DNA of 64,000 bases from positions 1-64,000 of the forward strand of contig CAVQBE010000024.1 of assembly GCA_963710675.1 (NCBI GenBank), in the 5' to 3' direction. The notes under the pieces are model-generated. The model was not told the DNA's origin and made no database searches. It was given only the letters and a program-made list of their open reading frames with translations. Shown here in pieces: positions 19,039 through 30,066 of this stretch. The stretch's first letter is position 1. The number at the start of each line of letters is the position of its first letter. The translations under genes were made by a program, and so were the position numbers. This DNA is from JACCZX01 sp963710675. Lineage in GTDB: Bacteria; Pseudomonadota; Gammaproteobacteria; Burkholderiales; Burkholderiaceae_F.

Positions 19039-19767
19039 ACGAACACTAGGCTCAATGGTGCGCCCCGAATGCGCAGTCAGTCCACGCAATTCTTGACGAA
19101 TTCGTGACTCCAGGTGGTTGTGCACTTCGTCTAAGTGAACGGTCACAACCGCCCGAACGCGCGATGGCTGTCGCTACGTGCGGTTGTCTCAAATTTGGCG
19201 ATGCCGTCGCCGAGGTGAACAGCGATGCTATTCGGATTCTTCGAACTTCGGCTCGCGCCGGATCGGGCGGCGCTGAGCTGCGGCGGGGCCGCTCGTCCCG
19301 CGCGAAGCGGTCGGACGGCGGTCTTGGACGGGCGCCCGAAGGGGGGCCGGAGCGCGGACCCGTCAGGCGCGCCCGTGCGCGGGCGATCGAAGCTGCGCGC
19401 CGGGGCTGCGCGGACCGCCGCCCGCCAGCCGCGCCAGCCGAATCACCATCCTGAGCGCTTCGTTGACCGCCTCGGAGTCACGGAAAACGCGCGCCACATC
19501 CGGATCAAGCGCAATGGCTCCATCGCGCGCGGGCGCCCGCAGGCGCTCGCCGAAAGGCGCATCGCGGCACGGGGCTCGGGCGCGGCGGGCGCTCGGCGCG
19601 CTGGTAAGGATCGGCGCGATTGAATTCGCGGGGCTTCGCTCTCGCTGCGCCGAACTTGCGGTCCATTGCAGCGCGCGCTCGGGGGCCGCTCCGGGTGCCC
19701 GCGGGGGAACGCGATCAACACGCGATCTTTACCGCGATTTTTATCGTCGAACCGTTTCATCAATGAC
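19039..19767. other. About 730 bases, extremely GC-rich, no credible gene
   Basis: Counting 19261-19440 gives 31 A or T in 180 bases, about 83% G+C, well above the surroundings. Every long reading here is dominated by Arg, Ala, Gly and Pro, and none has a ribosome site or recognisable fold. I see no tRNA or rRNA. It lies between the divergent promoter side of the barrel gene and the end of fadD. Confidence 0.5.
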
Positions 19768-21451
19768 CTAAGCCGCTTTCTGGTCGCGCAATTCACGCCG
19801 CAGGATCTTGCCGACATTGGTCTTCGGCAAGTCCGAACGGAACTCGATGTACTTCGGCTTCTTATAGCCGGTTAAATGCTCTTTGCAAAACTCGGCAACA
19901 TCTTTCTCGGTCAGCGCCGCGTCCTTCTTGACGACGAACAGTTTCACCGCTTCGCCTGCGCTGCTCGTCGGGCACGCCGATCGCCGCGCATTCGAGGACG
20001 CCCGGATGCATCGCGACCACCCCTTCAACTTCGTTCGGATACACGTTGAAGCCAGACACCAGGATCATGTCCTTCTTGCGATCGACGATCTTCGTATAGC
20101 CCTCGGCGTCCATGACGCCGATGTCGCCACTGCGAAAAAATCCGTCAGGTGTCATCACCTTCGCAGTCTCCTCCGGCCGCTGCCAGTAACCCGCCATCAC
20201 CTGCGGCCCGCGAATCGCGATCTCGCCGACACTTCCGACCGGCAACTGCTTGCCATCGTCATCCAGGATCGCGATGTCGGTCGACGGCATCGGTAACCCG
20301 ATGGAGCCGGTGTACTTCGTTGTGTTAGTTGCGGTTGCAAGTCGCGCCCGGTGAAGTCTCCGACAAACCATAGGCTTCGCAGATCGGGGTGCCGGTGAGC
20401 TTCAGCCATCTTTCAGCCACGGCCTGCTGTACCGCCATGCCCCCACCGAGCGACAAGATCAGCGATTTGAAATCGAGTTTCTTGAAATCGTCGTTGTTCA
20501 GCAGGCCATTGAACAGCGTGTTGACCGCAGGGAACACGCCGAACTTGTGCTTGCGCAAGTTCCTTGACGAACGCCGGGATATCGCGCGGATTCGGAATCA
20601 ACAGATTCTTGCCACCGGTGCGCATCGACAACAGCGCGCAGCACGTCAGCGCGAAGATGTGATACAGCGGCAACGCGGTCACAGTGATCATCTGCTCGCC
20701 GGGCTTCAATTTGGCGAGCGCCGGCTGATACCACGCTTCTGCCTGCAGCATGTTGGCGATCACGTTGCGATGCGTAAGCGTCGCGCCTTTGCTGACACCC
20801 GTTGTTCCGCCGGTGTACTGCAGGAACGCAACGTCACTGTGGCTGCACTCGACGTGCTTCAGGCTCATTTTCTGGCCGTCTGCCAGCACGTCGTTCCAGC
20901 GCAGACGCATTCGGTAACGAAAACGCCGGCACCATTTTCTTCACGTTGCGCACGACAAAGTTGACGATCAGGCTCTTGGGGAACGGCAGCATGTCGCCCA
21001 TTGCGCACACCACGACGGTCTTGGTGGGCACCTTGTCGATCACCTGCTGCAAGGTGGTGGCAAAGTTCTCGAGAATGAAAATCGCCTCGGCGCCCGAGTC
21101 TTTCAACTGATGCTCGAGCTCGCGCGGCGTATACAGCGGATTGACGTTGACGACCGTATACCCCGCGCGCAGCACACCCGCCATCGCCACCGGATACTGC
21201 AGCACGTTCGGCATCATGATCGCGATCCGCGTGCCCTTGGCGAATCCCCTGCTCTGCAGCCATGCACCGATCGCCGCCGAGTTCTGGTCGAGCTGCCCGA
21301 AGGTCATCTCCGCACCCATGAAGCTGTACGCACCTTGGCCGCTGTACTTCTTGAATGCTTCGTCAAGAAGCTGGATTAGCGATTTGTATCGGCCTGCATC
21401 GATATCGGCGGGCACGCCTTGCGGATAGTTTTTCAGCCAGAACCGGTCCAT
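19768..21451 (-). CDS. fadD: Long-chain-fatty-acid--CoA ligase, frameshifted
   Basis: FadD activates fatty acids to acyl-CoA using ATP, feeding beta-oxidation at the inner membrane. The span matches a 560-residue FadD once four frame changes (near 20900, 20550, 20360 and 19970) are allowed. It starts MDRFWLKNYPQGVPADID, typical of proteobacterial FadD. Visible motifs are the AMP-binding loop YTGGTTGVSKGATLTHRN, GLSETSP, GEIAIRGPQVMAGYWQRPEET, the hinge-region block DGFFRSGDIGVMDAEGY and the catalytic-lysine end LPKTNVGKILRRELRD. It is the last gene of the leftward series that begins at 28161. Confidence 0.92.
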
Positions 21452-21505
21452 GGTCTCCCTTTTATCTTGTAGTTTTCATCACGCAACCGTCATCATAGAC
21501 GCGCG

Positions 21506-22587
21506 CTAACGCTGCGCCAGCATGCCGCGCAGCGACTCATCGCGGCGCTCTTTCGGAAGCGCAGCCAGGCGCTTGACCTCTTCGTAAAACCGCGGAAAGT
21601 CTCCACCACTTGCGCCAGCACTGCGTCGAACGCGGGCACCAGATCGTTGTAAGCCCCAATCGATGCCAGATGCGCGTTAGTCAGGTCCTGTGCAAAAAAT
21701 CGGTCGTAGCCGGCGAATCCACCCCAGGCCGCCTTCAACCGCGCGTAGTCCTCTTTTAACGAGGCGAAAAGCTGCTGCTTGCGCGCGCGCTTGAGCTCGT
21801 CCGCCTGCTGACTCTGGTAGTTCTGAAAGAGCAGCCCTCGATATTGCAGCAGCAGATTCAGAAACTCCTGACGCCGCTGCGCAAACTGGGCGTACGCCAT
21901 TCGCGATGCATCATCTCCATGCGCGGCCAACCAACGGCGCACGCCTTCACGCTCCACCGCCGTGGCGAAAGACTCGTTGAATGTCGTATCACCGCCGACG
22001 AAAACCACCTGGTGCGCCAGTTCGTGAAAGATGAGTCCAGCGAGCTGACCTTCGGTGCCGCCGATGAACGTGTTCAAAAGCGGATCCGAAAACCAACCGA
22101 GCGTCGAATACGCGGGCACGCCGGTCACGTTGACTTCGTACCCTTCGGCACGCAGCGCCGCGGCGGCACTGTCGGCCGAGTCGCGATCGAAGTAGCCGCG
22201 ATACGCGGCGCACCCGACCATCGGATAGCACCATTGCTTCAACTCGAGCGACAACTCCGGCGCAGCAAACACATTCCACACCACGTACGCGCGTTGCAGA
22301 TCCGCATACGATCGATAGCTGCCATTTTCGGGTAGCCCAAGCTGCTGGGATGCAAACGCGCGAATCTGCTGCGCTCGCTGCAAGCGCTGCTTCAGCGATT
22401 CAGCGGTACCTGGGTCGGCGACCAGTTCCGGGATCGGCCGTGCCGCACGCAGCATCGCAAAATGCCCGTCAATCGACTGCGCGTAGTAGCCGAGCGAGGA
22501 ACAGCCGGCAGCTCCAGCGATCGCAAGCACGATCGCGCTAGGCAGCAGTACGCGCTTGGTGAAGGCTGGGGAAATCATCGGGCGCAA
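21506..22587 (-). CDS. Putative zinc aminopeptidase lipoprotein
   Basis: A lipobox IAGAAGC (residues about 23-29) predicts a lipoprotein. The metallopeptidase motif HELAHQVV lies in LAGLIFHELAHQVVFVGGDTTFNESFATAVEREG, where the downstream ESFA Glu would complete the zinc site. This matches the predicted-aminopeptidase family (Pfam Aminopep) common in Betaproteobacteria. A one-base shift near 21597 puts the last 30 codons in another frame, which reads DFPRFYEEVKRLAALPKERR and stops at 21506-21508. It follows the PaaK-like gene by 25 bases. Confidence 0.85.
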
Positions 22588-22612
22588 TTGTGCCCGCTGG
22601 CTTCCGCGACGA

Positions 22613-24044
22613 TCAATGCTGTGGTAACCGGCAAATCACGCGACGCAGCTTGCCGCTGACCTGGTCTCTTGCGGGCGGACGCTGCGCAATATCGATGGAC
22701 ACTGCTCCGATGCCCAACGTATCAAAGTAGCTAGCGAGCGCGCGGCGAACGTCGGCCTCCGATCCATGCTCGTCGCCGCCGAGCCGAACTTGCAGCTTGC
22801 GCGGCGCCGTTTGCGTCACCTGGAAATCGTGAACCCGCGCATCGTCTTCCATCACGGTCGTCAATGCGAGCGGCACGACTGTCGCGGTGCCGCCGCCGGT
22901 TAAAGGGAAGACCAATGCCTCATCGGTGCGACCCTCGACTGTCATCACTGGAAAGCGGCTGCCGCAGCCGCAAGGCGTATCGGAGATCGTGACTGCATCA
23001 CCCAGGTCATAACGAATCAGCGGTTGAATGCGATTTGCCAGATTGGTCAATAGCACCGAGTGCGAGCGCGTTCCGGCAGGTACAGGCCGACCATAGTGGT
23101 CGATCGGTTCCAGAATGACCCAGTCGCTGTTCAGGTGCAGGCGTCTATACGGGCACTCCCACGCGATCGGCAGAAACTCCGATGCGCCGTACGAATTACG
23201 CACGGGACAGCCAAAGGCGCGCTGCACCTGCGCGCGGGCTGGGTTTGCCAGCGTCTCACCGCCTGTCCACACTTCACGTAGATGCAACTTGAGTCGGCCC
23301 GCCTGCTGTTCATCGGCCAGCATCTGCGCCGCGGTGGGATACGACGCGAGCAGGGTCGGTCGAAACGTCGTTCAGTTGGGCCACCAGTTGCTCGAGTGGC
23401 TGCAGCAGCGAAAATCCTTTCAGCGATGCGGTCAACCATGGCATCGAGCGGCGCATGCGCTCGACAGTCGAGATGCCGGCAAAATGCCCACCGGTCGCAG
23501 CAACCATCGCGTAGCGATCGCCGGCGATCAACTGGCGCGCCAGGTCGGATGCTGAACGTACTCCGCGAAAACGCTGCCATTCGAGCGCGTCATAGACGGC
23601 GATTGCATCAGGATCGTGCACAAAGTAACCCGGCTCACCGGTCGTACCCGAACTGGTCCATACCGAATAGCGACCTAGCAAGGCGCCGCCACAACGGTCG
23701 GGCTGAGCCACGAACTCATTCACCGCGCTGCGCGTCACGGTAGGCTCCGACATCACATCGTCGAAGTTCGCCATCAATGACTGCTTGGTAACCGGTGGCA
23801 GATCAGTCAAACGCAAACGCGAGCTCGAACTCACTCGCAACTTTCGATACAGCCGCGAGTAGTAAGGAGAACATTCAAACGCATGCGCGACCAGTGCGAT
23901 CAGTCGCTGCTCACGCTGAAGTGCTATCGCAGTCGATGAAGCAAGCGAGCCGGTCCACACGTCGAGCGCGGCTTTGCTCCAGCGCGCCGAGTCGTAAACA
24001 GCGGAGAGTGGAAGATCAAACAGCGAAGATGGAACCGCAGCCAT
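22613..24044 (-). CDS. PaaK-like phenylacetate-CoA ligase family protein, frameshifted
   Basis: An adenylate-forming enzyme of the phenylacetate-CoA ligase/F390 synthetase group. The N-terminal half carries the phosphate-binding loop SVWTSSGTTGEPGYFV. After one shift near 23340, the second half has NSYGASEFLPIAWECP, the Asp-containing block PLIRYDLGDAVTI with a following cysteine-rich CGCGSRFP, and the C-terminal SGKLRRVICRLP. At about 470 residues it is close to family length. The substrate cannot be read, but a carboxylate is expected to be activated to an acyl-AMP or CoA ester. It is 84 bases downstream of the molybdopterin enzyme, in the same orientation. Confidence 0.8.
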
Positions 24045-24128
24045 CGCGAGAAGGTGAGACCGTGAAGCAAACCGTATTGTCGCGCCGCACTCGGCAGGCG
24101 CCCATGCCCCGAACCGGGGACCTTTACG

Positions 24129-26298
24129 TCATTGCGGCGCAACCTGAACCAGGCAGTCGTAAAACGTCGGCGCGCGGCCGATGTCGGTTAATCGACCGCT
24201 GGTCAGCTCGTTCGCGTTCTTGCCGTCGCGCGCCAGCTTTTTCCACCAGATTGACAACGCAACGACACAACCAGGTCGCGCTCGATCAGTCACGCGCGCC
24301 AGCACGTCGATGCTGCCGCGATCGTTGAAGATACGAGCGCGAGCGCCATCGACAACGCCGCGCGCGTGCGCGTCGCGCGGGTGCATCTCCACGGTGGGCT
24401 CGCCATCGATCGATCGCAAACTCGTGACGTTGACGAACGTGGAGTTCAGGAAGTGGCGCGCGGGGGGAGAGATGATCGCGAGCGGATAGCGTTGAGCAAG
24501 CACGCCACCGTCGGGTGCCTCATAAGGCGGCGAGGTAAGTGGGCACCGGATCCAAGCCAAGAGTGGCGACCTGCTCCGAATAGAACTCGCACCGTCCAGA
24601 GGGTGTTGCAAAGCCGCCCTCGGCAAAAGGCGCGTACCTCTGAGGAACATCGAGTCGCTCCCAGCCGCTGTGCTTCAAACGGTTCCAGTCGAAGCCGGCG
24701 GTCGGACCTTCGCGCTTGAACGCCTGCGCTGCCAATTGATCGTCAGTTTCCGAGAAGCAGGGATCGTCAAACCCCATTTTCGCCGCGAGTTGCCGAAAGA
24801 TCTCAGTGTTCGGCATGGACTCGCCCAACGGTTCAATCGCGGCATTGTTCGCGAGCATGTACAGGTGCCCGTAAGACTTGTGCACATCGACGTGCTCGAG
24901 CTGTGTCGTGGCGGGAAGCACGTAGTCTGCGTAATCCGCCGTGTCAGTCATGAAGTGTTCGAGAACGACCGTGAACAGGTCTTCGCGTTCAAATCCGCGT
25001 GCTACTTCGCGCGAGTTCGGTGCCACTGCAACCGGGTTGCTGTTGTAGACAATCAACGCGTCGATCGGTGGATCGGCGTGATGCAAGTCATGGCCGATCG
25101 TTGACATATTGATCGTGCGCGGCGTCTTGCCCGCGAGCAGATCGGGCCGGTACAGTCTTTCGGAATCGACTGGATACATTCCGCTGGTCGACAGCAGCAG
25201 ACCTCCTGCCGCATCACGCCAATGCCCGGTCAGTGCCGGCAGACATGCCACCGCACGTACCGCATTGCCGCCGCCGCGCGCACGCTGCATACCGTAATTA
25301 ACGCGAATCGCCGCGGGACGGATCTGCCAGTAGTCACGTGCGAAATTTTCGACTTCGACGGTGCTGATGCCGCAGATCGACGCGACACGTTGCGGATCGA
25401 ATTCGCGTGCGCGTTCTTCGAGCCGGTCATAGCCCAGCGTGTAGCGCTCGATGTAGTCGCGATCGAGCCAGCCCTCGCGCATCAGCACATGCATCACGCC
25501 CAGCGCAAACGCCGCGTCGGTGCCGGGCATCAGCGCAATGTGCTGATGACACTTCTCCGCGGTCAATGAACGATAAGGATCGATCGCGATCAGCTTCGCG
25601 CCGTGCCGTTTTGCTTCCTGCGCACGGCTCCACAGATGCAGATTGGATGCGATCGCGTTGCAGCCCCAGAAAACGATCAGCTTGCTGTTCTGAAACTGCT
25701 CGATGTCGGTGCCGGTCCTGGTGCCGATCGTGTATGTAAGCGCCTCGGCGCCTGCGGTGGCGCAAATGGTGCGATCGAGAAAACTCGCACCGAGCTTGTG
25801 AAAGAAGCGTGCGGCCATTGCCTCGCCTTGCACCAGGCCCATCGTGCCGGCGTAGCTGTACGGAACGATGCGCTGAGGATCACGCGCCGCGATTTCACCG
25901 AGCCGTTGCGCGATATCACGCAGCGCTTCGTCCCACGAGACGCGAACAAAGCGCCCGGAGCCTTTCGCACCCACTCGCTTGAGCGGATGCACCACGCGGT
26001 CCGGGTGATACGTGCGTTCCAGATAGCGTGAGACCTTGGTGCACAGCGTGCCGGCCGTGGTCGGATGCGTCGGGTCGCCGGCGATCTTCACCGCTACGCG
26101 GATGGGTGCACCCCCGGTCGCTGCGCGCCCGCCCCCCGAGGGGGCACGCGATGAGCTTCGGGCGGCCGTGCGCTCATCGCTAGGCCCTTGCTCTTCGCGC
26201 ACGGTAATCAGCATCGCGCAGGTGTCCGGACAATCATGCGGACACGCCGCGCGCACGACGGTTTCGTTGCTCGCGATCGACTCCGCTAATGCACTCAC
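24129..26298 (-). CDS. Molybdopterin oxidoreductase with N-terminal 4Fe-4S motif, frameshifted
   Basis: A DMSO-reductase-family enzyme of about 720 residues. The 4Fe-4S ligands are CPHDCPDTC near residue 19 and the fourth Cys in GTLCTKVSRYLE. Cofactor-binding blocks include FVRVSWDEALRDIA, IVFWGCNAIASNLHLW, LIAIDPYRSLTAEKC, IVYNSNPVAVAPN and DYVLPATTQLEHVDVH. After a shift near 24530 the C-terminal domain continues (FLNSTFVNVTSL, VEMHPRDAHARGVVDG). There is no twin-arginine signal, so it is cytoplasmic. About 30 residues (around QGPSDERTAARSSSRAPSGG) between the first three cysteines and the fourth come from a palindromic insertion. The substrate is unknown; FdhF-like relatives use formate. 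Confidence 0.87.
26101..26190. repeat. Palindromic element inserted in-frame in the molybdopterin oxidoreductase gene
   Basis: Three adjacent hairpins lie here: GGGTGCACCC (26104-26113, perfect), GCCCCC/GGGGGC around CGA (26131-26145), and GCGATGAGC/GCTCATCGC (26148-26156 with 26172-26180). They translate to about 30 low-complexity residues without counterpart in the enzyme family, and the reading frame is kept. The build resembles composite REP/BIME-type intergenic repeats. Confidence 0.6.
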
Positions 26299-26305
26299 GT
26301 TTCGC

Positions 26306-26896
26306 TCACTGCTTAAAGGTCAGCGGCAACTCCGTCGACTCGCCGCCGAATTCAATCTTCAGCGCTTGCGGAACGGAATTGATCGGAACCGCAAACTGCA
26401 CACGCTCGAGTGCAGACTCCATTCCGGGGCCGACCGTCTCACCGAGCCCGCCGTTGGCGGCAATCACGGAATCCTTCGTCACCAGGCGAAAGTTTTGATC
26501 GGAGAAGTCGGCAGCCTGGCGCTGCTTGTTCAGCATCCGGACCAGCAGCACGAGCCGCATCGATTCTGAATTGCGCGGCTCAGTAGCCACCTCTGCAATC
26601 GTGAAGGAAATATCGCCGACCTTGCCGACCGTAACCGTGCGCGGCACTGCAAACTCAACCGTAGGCGCGATAGCAGGCGCACTCGGAGCTTCGATCGGTG
26701 CCGAGGGCGCAGGGATTGAATAGCCGTCGGCCGCCGACGGTGGAATCGGCGTCGCAGGGGCGCTGGTGGGCGGTGCGGCCGTATTCGCAGGCGCGGCGTC
26801 CGGTGGTGGCGGTGGCGCTTCGCGCTGACACGCGACCAGATTGGTTAACGCATAGGCAATCAACGCAACCAAAGAACCCCGCCGCGTGCGCGTCAT
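26306..26896 (-). CDS. Lipoprotein with Pro/Ala-rich linker
   Basis: The ATG at 26896 overlaps the argE stop (ATGA), so it is translationally coupled. A lipobox NLVAC (residues about 19-23) precedes a 60-residue Pro/Ala-rich linker. A beta-sandwich-like domain follows (VEFAVPRTVTVGKVGDISFTI, SMRLVLLVRMLNKQRQAADF, RLVTKDSVIAANGG, ALKIEFGGESTELPL). The pattern resembles DUF4352-like telokin domains of lipoproteins, but I do not assign a function. Its stop is 8 bases before the molybdopterin enzyme start. Confidence 0.7.
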   Translation of the reverse strand: MTRTRRGSLVALIAYALTNLVACQREAPPPPPDAAPANTAAPPTSAPATPIPPSAADGYSIPAPSAPIEAPSAPAIAPTVEFAVPRTVTVGKVGDISFTIAEVATEPRNSESMRLVLLVRMLNKQRQAADFSDQNFRLVTKDSVIAANGGLGETVGPGMESALERVQFAVPINSVPQALKIEFGGESTELPLTFKQ

Positions 26897-28161
26897 AGCG
26901 AATGTGGACGGGGCATCGGCTGCGCGACGATGCGATCGAAGAACGCCTCGCATGCGGCAACCTGGTCATAGCTGATGTATTCGTCCGGCTTGTGCGCCTG
27001 GTCAATACTGCCGGGTCCGATCACAACGGTAGGGATGCCGGCCTTTGCAAACATGCTGGCCTCGGTCGCGAAGCCGACTGCGCCGGCACTTAGATGCGTC
27101 GTACTCGCCACTTCCTGCGCCCAACGTACCAACGGATGTTCCGGCTCGATACCAAACGCAGGCAGGTCCATGCCGAGTTCGAATGCGATTCCCGCGTCAC
27201 TCGTGACGCGACGCATTTCCGGAATCAGCTCACGCTCGGCATATTCGGTGATCGCCCGCGTGACTTCATCGGTCGACGTTGCCGGCAAATTGCGCATCTC
27301 GAAAATGAACTCGCAGTCGCGCGGAACGACGTTGACCGCAATGCCGCCCTTGATCACACCGGTCTGCAACGTCGTGTACGGCACCGCGAAGCGCGCATCG
27401 CGGCTCTCCTGCTGCGACAGGCGATCGGCCGTCTGACGAATGAACGCGACAAGTCGCGCGGCGAACTCGATCGCGTTGACGCCGTCCGGGGTCAGCGACG
27501 AATGTGCTTCGCGCCCGCGCACCCGGCAACACATGTCGCGCTTGCCCTTGTGCGCCACGATGGCGCGCATGTCAGTCGGCTCGCCGATGATGCAACCTGC
27601 CGGGCGAATGCCACGATCGGCAAGATCCGCCAGCAGATCGCGCACGCCGAAGAATGTGGTTTCCTCGTCGTAGGTCAGTGACAGATGCAACGGCACTTTT
27701 TCCTGTGCTGCCAGAAACTTGGGCACCGCCGCCAGTGCAATCGCTATGAAGCCTTTCATGTCAGCGCTACCGCGGCCGTGAATGCGACGGTTGCGGTGGT
27801 CGGCAACAAACGGATCGCTCGACCAGTCCTGGCCATCCACCGGAACCGTGTCGGTATGGCCCGAAATCACGAGTCCGCCAGTCTTGATGCGGTCGGGCTC
27901 GGCTGACAGCGTCGCGAAGAGGTTGGCCTTGTTGCGCGCGGTGTCATAAATCAGGTTCGCGCGAACGCCCAGCCGCGCAAGCTCGTCGCGTGCGTACTCG
28001 ATCAGCCCAAGATTGGAGTCACGGCTGACGGTAGGAAACCCGATCAGCCGGTCGATCATCGCCAGCGACGAAGCCGAAGGCGGTGCCCCCGAAGATAGAG
28101 CGGACGCTGGCTTGCGCGCGAAGGGTGCGTCAGCGAGCGGCAAGTCAGCGGGCTTGTTCAT
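26893..28161 (-). CDS. argE: Acetylornithine deacetylase (M20 family)
   Basis: ArgE removes acetate from N-acetylornithine in arginine synthesis, using two zinc or cobalt ions in the cytoplasm. Visible metal and catalytic motifs are SGHTDTVPVDGQDW (His and Asp), RGSADMKGFIA, LSYDEETTFFG-type TYDEETTFFGVRDL (general base Glu), IIGEPTDMRAIVAHKG and a terminal His in GPGSIDQAHKPDEY. The ArgE subgroup is indicated by MIDRLIGFPTVSRDSNL. The N-terminus has an extra 30 low-complexity residues; an internal start nearer MIDRL is possible. It is the first gene of the leftward series. Confidence 0.9.
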   Translation of the reverse strand: MNKPADLPLADAPFARKPASALSSGAPPSASSLAMIDRLIGFPTVSRDSNLGLIEYARDELARLGVRANLIYDTARNKANLFATLSAEPDRIKTGGLVISGHTDTVPVDGQDWSSDPFVADHRNRRIHGRGSADMKGFIAIALAAVPKFLAAQEKVPLHLSLTYDEETTFFGVRDLLADLADRGIRPAGCIIGEPTDMRAIVAHKGKRDMCCRVRGREAHSSLTPDGVNAIEFAARLVAFIRQTADRLSQQESRDARFAVPYTTLQTGVIKGGIAVNVVPRDCEFIFEMRNLPATSTDEVTRAITEYAERELIPEMRRVTSDAGIAFELGMDLPAFGIEPEHPLVRWAQEVASTTHLSAGAVGFATEASMFAKAGIPTVVIGPGSIDQAHKPDEYISYDQVAACEAFFDRIVAQPMPRPHSL

Positions 28162-28220
28162 GAGCCAATTCTAGTGCGCGTAGCATTCGCTTTCTGCTCG
28201 CTTTAACCCCGCAAAAATTC

Positions 28221-29423
28221 ATGCAACTGATCGACCGAGTCGTCCAATTCCGTGCCGAAATCCAGCAAATCCGGCGCGACATTCATGCTCATCCCGAGCT
28301 TCGCTTTGAAGAAACGCGCACCAGCGACCTCGTTGCACAAAAATTGTCCGACTGGGGACTCGAGGTCACGCGTGGGCTCGGCGGTACCGGCGTTGTTGGC
28401 ACGTTGAAGCACGGGAAATCGAAGCGCGCGGTCGGCTTGCGGGCCGACATGGACGCGTTGCCGATTCAGGAAACCAATGATTTCGCGCACCGTTCGACGC
28501 ACGCCGGAAAAATGCATGCATGCGGCCACGATGGGCACATGGCGATGCTGCTGGCTGCGGCGAAATACCTGGCGGAAGCGAAATCGCAAGCGGATGCAAT
28601 AAACGGCACGGTGCACTTTATCTTTCAGCCGGCCGAGGAAGGCGGCGCCGGCGCGCAAAGAATGATCGACGACGGCTTGTTCGAACGCTTCCCGTGCGAT
28701 GCGGTTTTCGGCATGCACAACTGGCCCGGCCTGAAGGTCGGCGAGTTCGGCGTCACCGGCGGGCCGATGATGGCGTCGAGCAACGAGTTTGAGATCAGCG
28801 TGCTCGGCAAAGGGGCGCATGCGGCGATGCCGCATCTCGGCATCGATCCGGTGTTCATCGCAGTGCAGATCGTCAATGCACTGCAGGGAATTATCACGCG
28901 CGTGAAAAAGCCGATCGACTCGGCCGTATTGTCGGTCACCATGATCCGGGCCGGCGAAGCAACCAACGTCATCCCGGAATGTGCGCGAATCAGTGGGACG
29001 GTGCGCACGTTCAGTGACCAAGTGACGGCGCTGGTCGAGACGCAGATGCGGCGCATTGTCGAGATGACGTGCGCTGCGCATGGCGCCGAGGCGAAGTTCG
29101 ACTTCAAGTGGAACTACCCGCCGACCGTCAACCACGAGCGTGAAGCCGAGTTTGCCGCCACCGTGATGGACGACATCGTCGGCGCCGGCAACGTCGTGCG
29201 CAATATCGAGCCGACCATGGGCGCCGAGGATTTCGCATTCATGCTGAAGGCGAAGCCCGGCGCCTACGTTTTTATCGGCAACGGCGATGGGACGCATCGC
29301 GTCTCCGGCCACGGACTCGGCCCGTGCATGCTGCACAACCCTTCGTACGATTTCAACGACGAATTGATTCCGTTAGGGGCCACTTACTGGGTCCGGCTGG
29401 CCCAGAATTTCCTGGCACGCTGA
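28221..29423 (+). CDS. M20 amidohydrolase (hippurate hydrolase/aminoacylase type)
   Basis: A 400-residue M20D peptidase-like hydrolase that cleaves N-acyl amino acids. Metal motifs are MHACGHDGHMAMLL (Cys, His, Asp), FQPAEEGGAGAQRM (Glu pair), FGMHNWPG, and the late His in PCMLHNPSYDFNDE. The dimerisation domain carries GKGAHAAMPHLGIDP. It is transcribed divergently from argE with about 60 bases between starts. A paralogue sits inside the peptide-transport operon at 46680-47896. The natural substrate is unknown. Confidence 0.9.
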   Translation: MQLIDRVVQFRAEIQQIRRDIHAHPELRFEETRTSDLVAQKLSDWGLEVTRGLGGTGVVGTLKHGKSKRAVGLRADMDALPIQETNDFAHRSTHAGKMHACGHDGHMAMLLAAAKYLAEAKSQADAINGTVHFIFQPAEEGGAGAQRMIDDGLFERFPCDAVFGMHNWPGLKVGEFGVTGGPMMASSNEFEISVLGKGAHAAMPHLGIDPVFIAVQIVNALQGIITRVKKPIDSAVLSVTMIRAGEATNVIPECARISGTVRTFSDQVTALVETQMRRIVEMTCAAHGAEAKFDFKWNYPPTVNHEREAEFAATVMDDIVGAGNVVRNIEPTMGAEDFAFMLKAKPGAYVFIGNGDGTHRVSGHGLGPCMLHNPSYDFNDELIPLGATYWVRLAQNFLAR

Positions 29424-29521
29424 TCTTTAGTTCTTTCCGCTAGTCCATACGCCGGAATGCGGGGCCTTTCCCCGACGGTTACTGTGTATCGCTGCGGCTT
29501 TCCGGTTGTATCTTGGCCCCG

Positions 29522-30053
29522 ATGAATTTGACCTTCGTTCGCGTTTTCGTTGCCGCCATCACCTTGTTGGGCGCGGGCGGCTGCGCGACCATCACCGGCG
29601 AAGCCACGCAGACAATCAACATTCAGACGGTCGATGCCAACGGCAAGCCCGTGGACGGCATGGCGTGCCGCATCGTCAACGGCTCGGCCGAATATATGGG
29701 TGACACGCCACTGTTCGGCTTGCGAGTGCGCAAGTCCCCGACACCGCTGATCGTCGAGTGCAAGCGTCATGGCTACGCAATGGCGCGGGCGCTGGTCATT
29801 TCGCGCGCCGACCTCGCCTCCGGATCGACTGCACAGCTGTTGCTGCCGGGTGGCAGCTCGATGTTGATCGTCGATCACCTATCCGGCTTCATGTATCAGT
29901 ATCCGCGTTGGGTACGGCCTCAGGTCGGCAGCCGACATGATTTTCGACCGCAGAGACGAGAAGGGGCGAGACCCCACGCCCGGCTTGGTCACGCGGCAGT
30001 TCGACGCGCACGCGCGCTACGCCAGCGGCGTGCAGGACACCAGGGCCGATTGA
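29522..30053 (+). CDS. Small lipoprotein, frameshifted near the C-terminus
   Basis: ATG 29522 starts a signal with lipobox LGAGGC. The mature part TITGEATQTINIQTVDANG ... DGMACRIVNGSAEYMGDTP ... LIVECKRHGY resembles the PEGA-like carboxypeptidase-regulatory beta domain common in bacterial lipoproteins. A one-base shift near 29930 moves the ending to another frame, which reads DMIFDRRDEKGRDPTPGLVT and stops at 30051-30053. Without the shift the tail is Arg-rich nonsense overlapping the opposing gene. Role unknown. Confidence 0.7.
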
Positions 30054-30066
30054 TTAGCAGTGCGCG

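Noticed and set aside
19104..19771. Long open readings on both strands in the GC-rich stretch
   Set aside because: Composition is Arg/Ala/Gly noise expected from about 83% G+C; no ribosome site, no recognisable fold, and the frames overlap on both strands.
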